Program-made: the position numbers and the translations under genes
Part shown: piece by piece, positions 1-5,004 of the stretch
Position numbering within the stretch: position 1 is the first letter of the stretch
How the letters are laid out: each line of letters starts with the position of its first letter
Notes under the pieces: model-generated
What the model saw: only the letters and a program-made list of their open reading frames with translations
Database searches by the model: none
Told to the model about the DNA's origin: nothing
Assembly: GCA_016931365.1 (NCBI GenBank)
Contig: JAFGEY010000062.1
Span: 1-7,473, forward strand
Source: Anaerolineae bacterium
GTDB lineage: Bacteria > Chloroflexota > Anaerolineae > JAFGEY01
Reading direction: 5' to 3'
DNA: 7,473 nt

Positions 1-66
1 GCAGCCGATCATTGTCCAAAAAGAGCCACCAAGAATGATAAGCAACAGCCATAGTTTTTTCTTCAT
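1..66 (-). CDS. Lipoprotein, N-terminal 22 codons only
   Basis: This is the beginning of a gene that runs off the left edge of the window. Reading from the ATG at 66-64, the peptide starts MKKK, continues with a hydrophobic stretch (LWLLLIILGG) and reaches a cysteine at residue 22 in the context MIGC. That is a lipoprotein signal peptide with a lipobox, so the mature protein is probably acylated at Cys22 and exported to the membrane surface. The GGGGGA lying about 6 bases upstream of the ATG is a plausible ribosome-binding site. The gene lies downstream of the methyltransferase on the same strand with a palindromic repeat between them. It could be co-transcribed or have its own start. Nothing can be said about the mature domain. 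The downstream limit is the window edge, so length and function are unknown. Confidence 0.6.
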   Translation of the reverse strand, partial: MKKKLWLLLIILGGSFWTMIGC

Positions 67-86
67 CTTGTCCCCCGTGACGTTTA

Positions 87-119
87 AGACCTGACAGGTT
101 TGGAAAACCTGTCAGGTCT
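87..119. repeat. Perfect 15-bp inverted repeat overlapping the methyltransferase stop codon
   Basis: AGACCTGACAGGTTT (87-101) pairs perfectly with 105-119 across a 3-base GGA loop. The right arm contains the stop codon of the methyltransferase (TGA, 114-112 on the minus strand), and its last codons (Gln, Thr) also come from the repeat. I recall this palindrome as a dispersed intergenic repeat in several bacterial genomes; that is memory, not a search. There is no good U-tract on either side, so it may stabilise the 3' end of the mRNA more than terminate it. Confidence 0.85.
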
Positions 120-3100
120 GCGACTCGATAATCTCGATCTCCTCTTCCGCCAACCCGTAGACCCGGTACACCAGCGCGTTCAATTCCTGCTCCCATTGGG
201 CGACGTTGGGCCCTTGCCCCCGCGCATGGAGCAGCTTGCGCACCAGGGCTTCAATGGCGGCGCGTTGGGCATTGGTGGGGGTAGGAATAGGAATTTGCTC
301 TACGTAAATGGTACGGAATTCCATGTACCCTTGCTGCACAGATGGGCATATTTGGCGCAAGAAGAACTCTACTATCTTTGAGTTCAAAACACCTAAAAGA
401 TAGTGAGATGCGTTCGGTATGATATAGGTTTTGTCATTGCTAAAAGCGCCAGTCTCGTCGTAGGAAAAGTTGGGTCGAGTATTGAAGTGAGGATAGATAA
501 TCTTAGGTCTGACAAAATCATCAACATATTGAGCAGCATAACGGCTCAGAGCATACCAGGGGAATCGTCCTTCTTGTACTTCGGGGCGATTGGCCAGCGT
601 CTGTTCATACTGCTTCAAATGTTCATAAATTGCAGAGTAGTCTTTGATCTCAAGTTCCCAGGGTACATAAAGTAAATACCAGCCTTGGCGTTCAACTTGC
701 CATCGTCTCAAGTCTCGGCCACGAATCCAAGGTTTGATGATTTCTATGCTGGCTGGATTTGTTGACAATAGCTGATCTCGAACAGTTTGGTCAACTACAA
801 AAGCCTTATTAGAGCCTGTAACGATCCCTCGATAAAACCTGCCGTCTACTTGCTTCCCTAATGTGATCCCCCTTATCCGTAGCTTCTCTACCAAGCTCAG
901 TGTGGTTGAACGCACCAATGTCCAGCCTTTGGAACGTAGACTATCTTGAGCTTGCAGCCATCCTTGTTCTGGTACGATCTCTGCCAGATGGTCGGCTGCT
1001 TCCAGGTCATCTACTGCCAGAGCTTTGAGTGCTTGCTCTTTGGCTGGCTTGTGGTTGCGCAGCACCACGATCATCGGATAGGCGGTGGCCGCAAAGATGG
1101 GCAAATCGCCAAAGTCGATCAACGTATGCAACGCGGTCTGCTCACCCAGCAGCGCGCGCAGTTTTTCGCCATAACCGGCGCGCATCCACTTGTTGGAGCT
1201 GATAAAGGCCAGCATGCCGCCCGGCTTGAGCAGTTGCAGGGCGCGGGCGTAAAAATAGACGTACAGGTCGGCGATGCCGCTGTACACCTCTGGGTAGAGC
1301 GACTTGAGGCGGGCTTTGTAGTCGCCGCCCAAGAGTTCCTGCCGCACGTAGGGGGGATTGGCCAATACGATGTCAAAGCCGCCCCCACCGGCGATGGGTA
1401 CATCGCCTCCCTCCCCCGCGCGCGGGGGAGGGGCTGGGTGGGGGGCAAAGACCTCGGCAAAGTCGACCGCCCAGTCGAAACTACCCGCCCCCCCTGCTGT
1501 CCCCCCCGCAAGCGGGGGGGATTGAGGGGGGGAAGCCCAGGCGGCGATCTCGCCGCGCAGCGCGTCGATCTCTTGGCGCAGGGTCAGCTTGGGGCCGCCG
1601 TGCGCCTGGAGGTATTCGCCCTTGAGGCGGAAAAACTCGGCCACCTGCTGCTGGCGGAACATGTCGGGCTGCAGGCCGCCGGTGGGGTCGGGCGCGGTCA
1701 GGCTGTCGCCCACCTCGATCTTGAACTCCAGGTTGGGCAGCGGCGGGGGGGATGGGTGCTGCGCATCCGTCTCGAACTCGACGATCAGCGACAGCCACAG
1801 CCGCAGCCGGGCGATGTTGATCGCAAAGGGGTCGATGTCCACGCCGTAGAGGTTGTTCTGGATGATCTCCAGCTTGCGCTGGTAGGCGGTCAGCGGGTCG
1901 ACGTGGCGCGCGCTAAAGAGCGCGGCACGCAGGTCGAACAGTTCGTGCAACATGCCCAGCAGGTACGCGCCGCTGCCACAGGCCGGATCGCAGATTTTGA
2001 CCCGGCGCAGCGCACTCAACACGCGCTCGGGATCGCGCAGGTTGGCCGCGTCATGCTCGGCGCAAAACGCGGCAATCGTCTCGGGTGATTCATCCGGGCA
2101 GGCCATCTCCAGGTAGCCGCGCAGCGCTTCCTGGCCCATAAAGGCCACGATCGGCTTGGGGGTGTAATAGCTGCCGCTCTCGTGCCGCCCGGTGACCAGT
2201 TCCTCGAAAATCTTGCCCAGCATCTCGGGATCGACGGCCACTTCGATGTCGAGCGGCGTGCTCTCGGTGACGGTGAAATTGTAATGGTACAGCAGGTCGT
2301 CGAAAATCGGCTCCCACACCGCGTCGGGCACCCGTGCGGGGCCGCGATCCAGGTCGTCCTCTTCAAACAACCCACCGTTCAGATAGGGCACCTGCCCGAT
2401 GCGTCCCTGCAAGAATCCGCCCCGGTTGATGCCGATCACGTCGACCTCGTGCGTGGTGTTCAGCCCGGCGAAAAAGAGCAGGTGCAGGCGGTCGCGCGCG
2501 AAATTGGCCTGCGGATCGCGCTTCTTTTCCGCCTGGTGCGCCGTCCACAGGGCGTGCAAGTAATCGGGGTCGCCGTCCAGGCTCAACCAGCCCTTGCGCT
2601 CCAGAAAGGCCAGAAAGAGCAGGCGGTTGAACAAGCGCTGCGTGAACAGCCGTCGCTCCGCGTCGCCGTCCAGCCCGGCCAGGCTCGCCTCGACCTGCTC
2701 GAAAACGCGGCGGTAAGTGGTGAAAAAGTGCCGGGTGACCGCCTCGACGTCGAATGCCTCGTCGTGTCGCTGCTGGATGGCCAGCGGCGAGATGCCGAAT
2801 AATTCGGGATCGAGGTCGGCCACGTCGAGCATCGCCATGCGCTCGGCGGCCGTGCGCAGGCGCTCATACGGGCCGACCGAGATGCGCCGGAAAACAGAGC
2901 GGCGGGCCGGCGTACCATCGGCAGCGTCGCCGGCCGCCGTACCGGCATCGACCTTGACGTTGACCAGATGCCAGTGCCGCCCGTCCACATCGCTGAATAC
3001 AAAGAGCGCGTAGGGATGGTTGGGGAGCAGTTGGTCGATCACCCGGCGTTCGGCGATCAGAGAAAGGTGATCTCGGCCGCGCTGATCGGCGGCGAGTCGG

Positions 3101-3327
3101 GCATAGATGATGTCAAAGCTGCCAAAAGACGAGGTGTGTTGGGCCAGGAGCAGCGGCGTGTCGTCGAGCCGTTGTCCTACCCGCTCCGGCCAACCACGGA
3201 TGGAGAGCGGCTCGTTGGCGCGGTCATAGTTTAGCTCGGTCCAGAACAGTCGCTTGACGGCATTCAGGCCGTCGGTGGGCATTCTGCAAAGCAGGTCGTA
3301 GACGCGTTGCTGTATGTGGGTCGTCAT
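112..3327 (-). CDS. Eco57I/TaqI-type DNA N6-adenine methyltransferase (type IIG-like restriction-modification protein)
   Basis: A 1071-residue protein that should transfer a methyl group from S-adenosylmethionine to adenine N6 in a specific DNA sequence. Motif I is DPACGSG (447-453), preceded by the SGSYYTP signature (about 384-390) typical of gamma-class N6 enzymes. The catalytic motif IV is NPPY (657-660). FDWAVDFAEVFA (617-628) matches the segment that precedes NPPY in Eco57I-type methylases. The last third (about 773-1010, with YLLGVLNSK and QGYMEFR) looks like a TaqI-type target-recognition domain. The N-terminal ~180 residues (WHLVNVK at 119-125) are a domain I associate with these large enzymes, but I see no convincing PD-(D/E)xK set, so restriction activity is unproven. 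The start is supported by GGAGG four bases upstream and an in-frame stop about eight codons before it. Oddities: two in-frame repeat insertions (about 598-615 and 629-643), a low-GC recognition domain, and a repeat-derived stop. A solitary methylase or a BREX-type methylase are alternatives. Confidence 0.93.
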   Translation of the reverse strand: MTTHIQQRVYDLLCRMPTDGLNAVKRLFWTELNYDRANEPLSIRGWPERVGQRLDDTPLLLAQHTSSFGSFDIIYARLAADQRGRDHLSLIAERRVIDQLLPNHPYALFVFSDVDGRHWHLVNVKVDAGTAAGDAADGTPARRSVFRRISVGPYERLRTAAERMAMLDVADLDPELFGISPLAIQQRHDEAFDVEAVTRHFFTTYRRVFEQVEASLAGLDGDAERRLFTQRLFNRLLFLAFLERKGWLSLDGDPDYLHALWTAHQAEKKRDPQANFARDRLHLLFFAGLNTTHEVDVIGINRGGFLQGRIGQVPYLNGGLFEEDDLDRGPARVPDAVWEPIFDDLLYHYNFTVTESTPLDIEVAVDPEMLGKIFEELVTGRHESGSYYTPKPIVAFMGQEALRGYLEMACPDESPETIAAFCAEHDAANLRDPERVLSALRRVKICDPACGSGAYLLGMLHELFDLRAALFSARHVDPLTAYQRKLEIIQNNLYGVDIDPFAINIARLRLWLSLIVEFETDAQHPSPPPLPNLEFKIEVGDSLTAPDPTGGLQPDMFRQQQVAEFFRLKGEYLQAHGGPKLTLRQEIDALRGEIAAWASPPQSPPLAGGTAGGAGSFDWAVDFAEVFAPHPAPPPRAGEGGDVPIAGGGGFDIVLANPPYVRQELLGGDYKARLKSLYPEVYSGIADLYVYFYARALQLLKPGGMLAFISSNKWMRAGYGEKLRALLGEQTALHTLIDFGDLPIFAATAYPMIVVLRNHKPAKEQALKALAVDDLEAADHLAEIVPEQGWLQAQDSLRSKGWTLVRSTTLSLVEKLRIRGITLGKQVDGRFYRGIVTGSNKAFVVDQTVRDQLLSTNPASIEIIKPWIRGRDLRRWQVERQGWYLLYVPWELEIKDYSAIYEHLKQYEQTLANRPEVQEGRFPWYALSRYAAQYVDDFVRPKIIYPHFNTRPNFSYDETGAFSNDKTYIIPNASHYLLGVLNSKIVEFFLRQICPSVQQGYMEFRTIYVEQIPIPTPTNAQRAAIEALVRKLLHARGQGPNVAQWEQELNALVYRVYGLAEEEIEIIESQT
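1405..1445. repeat. GC-rich palindromic repeat A inside the methyltransferase gene
   Basis: Bases 1409-1432 form a perfect 24-nt palindrome (core CCCCCGCGCGCGGGGG), followed by GGCTGGGTGGGGGG to 1445. Read in the gene's frame it encodes the low-complexity peptide PHPAPPPRAGEGG (from residue 629) between FAEVFA and GGGFDIVLANPPY, which are normally close together in this family. Proteins carrying this kind of PAP/PPRAGEG peptide are usually the result of a dispersed palindromic repeat landing in frame. No target-site duplication was obvious. Confidence 0.8.
1488..1532. repeat. Palindromic repeat B with four 7-base G/C runs inside the methyltransferase gene
   Basis: Two C7 runs (1488-1494, 1501-1507) and two G7 runs (1514-1520, 1526-1532) are arranged around a stem: 1500-1509 pairs with 1512-1521 across an AA loop. 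In frame it encodes ASPPQSPPLAGGTAGGAG (residues 598-615), which is alien to the methylase fold. It sits immediately before the conserved FDW segment. It differs in sequence from repeat A, so two separate insertion events flank the 12-residue conserved motif. Confidence 0.8.
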
Positions 3328-3500
3328 CGAGCCTCCGGAGCAACCCCATCACCTTGAAACTTGCAGCAGGGAGCTGGTCGTTCGTGAGTGGTTCATTTCC
3401 AGGGCCAGCCGGCGCTTGCACATTGCGCTGCCCGGTCAGCATTTGGGCCAAAGTGGATGTAATCACCTATGTGCTGCAAAGCTTTTTCGTATTTTGTGAT
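3328..3500 (-). other. Long 5' leader of the methyltransferase gene
   Basis: Between the predicted start site near 3501 and the ATG at 3327 lie about 175 untranslated bases. A 24-codon open frame (ATG at 3423 to TGA at 3351-3349) and a GTG-started frame from 3466 that overlaps the methyltransferase start out of frame are both present. Neither has a convincing ribosome-binding site. I see no riboswitch or attenuator structure I would defend. Confidence 0.4.
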
Positions 3501-3506
3501 CACAAA
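3493..3506. promoter_or_regulatory. Perfect 14-nt palindrome at the methyltransferase start site (candidate operator)
   Basis: TTTGTGATCACAAA is a perfect palindrome located one base downstream of the -10 hexamer of the methyltransferase promoter, so it would straddle the transcription start. A dimeric repressor bound there would block initiation. It superficially resembles a CRP half-site pair without the usual spacer, so I do not assign a regulator. Confidence 0.6.
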
Positions 3507-3507
3507 C

Positions 3508-3536
3508 ATTATACCATTTGCTGTTGTTTCGGGCAA
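3508..3536 (-). promoter_or_regulatory. Sigma-70-type promoter for the methyltransferase gene
   Basis: On the minus strand TTGCCC (3536-3531, four of six matches to TTGACA), a 17-base spacer and a perfect TATAAT (3513-3508). It points at the methyltransferase and lies just after a terminator that would stop read-through from the right, so this gene looks independently transcribed. Confidence 0.7.
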
Positions 3537-3580
3537 AAGAATGTTGCCGATTGGTGTGTACGATCAGCCTGCCCGACACG

Positions 3581-3623
3581 AAAAAAGCGCCTTGTCCCGG
3601 GTCTTTTCGGAGGCAAGGCGCTT
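3581..3623 (-). terminator. Rho-independent terminator, minus strand
   Basis: AAGCGCCTTG (3585-3594) pairs perfectly with CAAGGCGCTT (3614-3623). On the minus strand the stem is followed by six Ts (from the A-run 3581-3586). It lies about 30 bases beyond the stop of the minus-strand gene tail at 3655, so it probably belonged to that gene. It also insulates the methyltransferase promoter. Confidence 0.8.
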
Positions 3624-3654
3624 GAACGTCTGAAATCTGCATCGAGAGCGGCGT

Positions 3655-3771
3655 TTATGCGACGAACAGACTCATCAACCACACCAGTTCTCCCAATGCC
3701 CACACCGGCCGTCCATGACCATCCCGGCGCAGCGATTCGAGCGCGGGTAGAATGGCCCGCAAATAGCCAGA
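3655..3771 (-). pseudogene. 38-residue C-terminal gene remnant, family unknown
   Basis: The minus-strand frame opens just after a TGA at 3774-3772 and runs to TAA at 3657-3655, reading like a genuine protein end: LRAILPALESLRRDGHGRPV followed by WALGELVWLMSLFVA. There is no start codon with a ribosome-binding site at its head. A strong terminator on the same strand follows within about 30 bases, which is the expected layout for the 3' end of a real gene. I infer a truncated remnant whose 5' part was lost near 3772-3790. The C-terminal stretch is hydrophobic and could be one membrane helix. I do not recognise the family. A chance open frame of this length is possible. Confidence 0.35.
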
Positions 3772-3773
3772 TC

Positions 3774-3790
3774 AAACAAAAAACGCGGAA
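3774..3790. repeat. 17-nt direct repeat, copy 1
   Basis: AAACAAAAAACGCGGAA is identical to 6693-6709, inside the integrase remnant. This copy lies exactly where the minus-strand remnant ends and the plus-strand remnant begins, so it may mark a recombination scar. The A-run makes chance agreement less improbable than for a random 17-mer. Confidence 0.6.
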
Positions 3791-3903
3791 AGGTCTTCCT
3801 TCTGTTCTGGCTGCCACGCATCGAGCTGCACATCCCGCGCCGCTACACCGACGAGGATGGCAAGGAACAGTACCGGAGTATTGGCTGGGCAAATAGCGGT
3901 TGA
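3781..3903 (+). pseudogene. 5'-truncated gene tail of unknown family
   Basis: A plus-strand frame with no usable start codon after the in-frame TAG at 3748 reads FLLFWLPRIELHIPRRY, then TDEDGKEQYRSIGWANSG, and stops at TGA 3901-3903. The composition (alternating charged and hydrophobic residues) looks like real coding sequence, and its stop overlaps the start of the next gene by four bases (TTGA), as in a translationally coupled operon. I infer the 3' end of a larger gene whose front was removed at about 3774-3790. I do not recognise the family. A programmed or accidental frameshift joining it to the next frame is an alternative. Confidence 0.4.
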
Positions 3904-4133
3904 GTGAGGCGCTGCGCCAGGCCAGCGACATGGCTAAAAAGATTGTGGCGCAAAACGAGGCCGGTATGGACGGCCTATCGCCGGCCGGCCAAAAGCTGTG
4001 GGGCAGACTTGAAAAAGCCGGAACGCGGGGTGTGCCGTTGGGCGAAATTGAGATCGAGACACTGGCCGAGTTGCAGATCAAGAGGCCAGAGCAATACAAA
4101 ATGTTACGTTACATATATTACGAATCTAGATGA
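3900..4133 (+). CDS. Small unknown protein, 77 residues
   Basis: The frame begins at TTG 3900, overlapping the stop of the upstream remnant by four bases, and ends at TGA 4131-4133. An internal ATG at 3930 is the alternative start. The protein is soluble, largely helical in appearance and charged: SEALRQASDMAKKIVAQNE at the N-terminus and IKRPEQYKMLRYIYYESR at the C-terminus. There is no signal peptide, membrane segment or catalytic motif I can name. No clear ribosome-binding site precedes either start, so expression may have depended on coupling to the truncated upstream gene. It converges with the toxin gene, with only three bases between the two stop codons. It could also be the C-terminal part of one frameshifted gene spanning 3781-4133. 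Confidence 0.45.
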   Translation: MSEALRQASDMAKKIVAQNEAGMDGLSPAGQKLWGRLEKAGTRGVPLGEIEIETLAELQIKRPEQYKMLRYIYYESR

Positions 4134-4136
4134 ATA

Positions 4137-4604
4137 TCAAGGGTGCAGGTTAGGATCGTCGCAGCTCAACCCTTCAACTTGGGCCGCTGCCAACAAATCG
4201 CGGTCTGCAGCAACAAACGTCAGTGAAGAAAGCCCGGCGGTTGTAAAAGTCTGATTGACGACCAGCGCCGAAGCAAGCTGGACAGCATCATAACCGCGCA
4301 ATTTGTGATCTTGCGTCAGCCTGACTGCCAGGTCAACGATCACCCGGCTGACGGCGACCAGTTCGTACTCGCTTTGGCAGTGACTCAGAAAAAGCGCCAA
4401 GGCGTCGTCTCGTTCTTGCCGGGTCATTCCGCCCGGCAGACGATGTTTGATGGCCAAAGCTGCCGCGACCTCGGCCAGAGTGATCTCGCTCAAAACCAGA
4501 GTATGCCCAAGTGATGGATCGATCAGCGAACGGATCCACGCGCTACCTCTCTCCAGGCTGTATCGTTTGACGATGGCGCTGGCATCCAGATAGAAATGAC
4601 TCAC
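4137..4604 (-). CDS. vapC: PIN-domain ribonuclease toxin (VapC-type)
   Basis: A 155-residue protein covering a single PIN domain, the usual size for VapC toxins, which cleave RNA with a metal-binding acidic site. The expected acidic residues are visible: Asp7 in YLDASAIVKRY, Glu45 in ITLAEV, Asp106 in RGYDAVQLA, and Asp134 or Asp136 in VAADRDLL. All are intact, so the toxin is probably active. The start is GTG at 4604, which overlaps the antitoxin stop by four bases (GTGA), implying coupled translation from the antitoxin message. No separate ribosome-binding site is needed. The RNA target cannot be read from sequence. It converges with the small plus-strand gene ending at 4133. Confidence 0.92.
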   Translation of the reverse strand: MSHFYLDASAIVKRYSLERGSAWIRSLIDPSLGHTLVLSEITLAEVAAALAIKHRLPGGMTRQERDDALALFLSHCQSEYELVAVSRVIVDLAVRLTQDHKLRGYDAVQLASALVVNQTFTTAGLSSLTFVAADRDLLAAAQVEGLSCDDPNLHP

Positions 4605-4924
4605 CCTTTGGCCCCCCGCTGCTCCAACACGACTTCACTGAGAGACTTGCCGCCGGCTCGCCCCAAGGCTGCGCTCACGTCGTCCAGGCAGACCACCGCG
4701 TCGGCGCGCTCGCGCAGGTGAGGGCCAAGTTCGGTCAACAAACCAGCCTCGCGGAGCGCCTGGCGGGCCAATCCCCGCTCGCCTGCGGGCGCTGCCGCCG
4801 CCAGGCTCAACTTTTCAACCAGCCATTCAGACGCCACGTCCTGCGGCGATTTGCCCAGACGGATCGCTTCTTCGCGCAGCCGCCGGTATGCGTCGGATGA
4901 AAGTTGTACAGTCAGCACCGTCAT
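4601..4924 (-). CDS. vapB: Antitoxin of the VapBC pair (ribbon-helix-helix-like)
   Basis: A 107-residue protein immediately upstream of the PIN toxin. The N-terminus fits a ribbon-helix-helix fold: a short strand (TVLTVQLSS, residues 2-10), a helix (AYRRLREEAIRLG), a turn at KSP and a second helix (QDVASEWLVEKL). This would bind operator DNA as a dimer. The tail (KSLSEVVLEQRGAKG) is a plausible toxin-binding segment. The ATG at 4924 has a strong GGAGAAGG ribosome-binding site and its own promoter about 36 bases upstream. Antitoxins of this arrangement normally repress their own promoter together with the toxin. The ribbon-helix-helix assignment is from pattern only; antitoxin status rests mainly on position and overlap. 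Confidence 0.82.
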   Translation of the reverse strand: MTVLTVQLSSDAYRRLREEAIRLGKSPQDVASEWLVEKLSLAAAAPAGERGLARQALREAGLLTELGPHLRERADAVVCLDDVSAALGRAGGKSLSEVVLEQRGAKG

Positions 4925-4946
4925 TTTGCCTTCTCCAAAAAACGTG

Positions 4947-5004
4947 TGATCCTGACCCTATTATACCACAAATGAGCCTCTTTGCGACTGTGAAACCAGG
5001 ATCA
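4947..5004. promoter_or_regulatory. 8-bp inverted repeat bracketing the toxin-antitoxin promoter
   Basis: TGATCCTG (4947-4954) and CAGGATCA (4997-5004) are exact reverse complements 42 bases apart, one in the leader and one upstream of the -35. Two operators for the antitoxin on either side of the promoter would fit autoregulation. The right copy includes the stop codon of the nuclease gene, so chance is possible. Confidence 0.3.
4960..4987 (-). promoter_or_regulatory. Promoter of the vapBC pair
   Basis: A perfect TATAAT (4965-4960 on the minus strand) with a weak -35 (TCGCAA, 4987-4982) at 16 bases. The predicted message starts about 30 bases before the antitoxin ATG. The weak -35 agrees with a promoter that is tuned by repression. 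Confidence 0.6.

Noticed and set aside
946..2088. 380-codon plus-strand open frame opposite the methyltransferase
   Set aside because: It is antisense to clear methylase motifs (DPACGSG, NPPY) and has shadow-like composition; high GC on the coding strand keeps the opposite frame open.
3349..3423. Leader peptide for the methyltransferase
   Set aside because: The 24-codon frame lacks a ribosome-binding site, has no regulatory codon run and no attenuator hairpin behind it.
3493..3506. CRP/FNR-type binding site
   Set aside because: TGTGA and TCACA half-sites are fused without the normal 6-base spacer, so I kept it as an unassigned palindrome.
3354..3896. 180-codon plus-strand frame
   Set aside because: It covers the promoter, operator and terminator of other genes and reads as low-information sequence; no ribosome-binding site.
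3509..4099. 196-codon minus-strand open frame across 3509-4099
   Set aside because: Rich in Ser, Arg, Pro and Cys with no domain, it runs through the terminator hairpin and into the methyltransferase promoter, and lies antisense to the better frame at 3900-4133.
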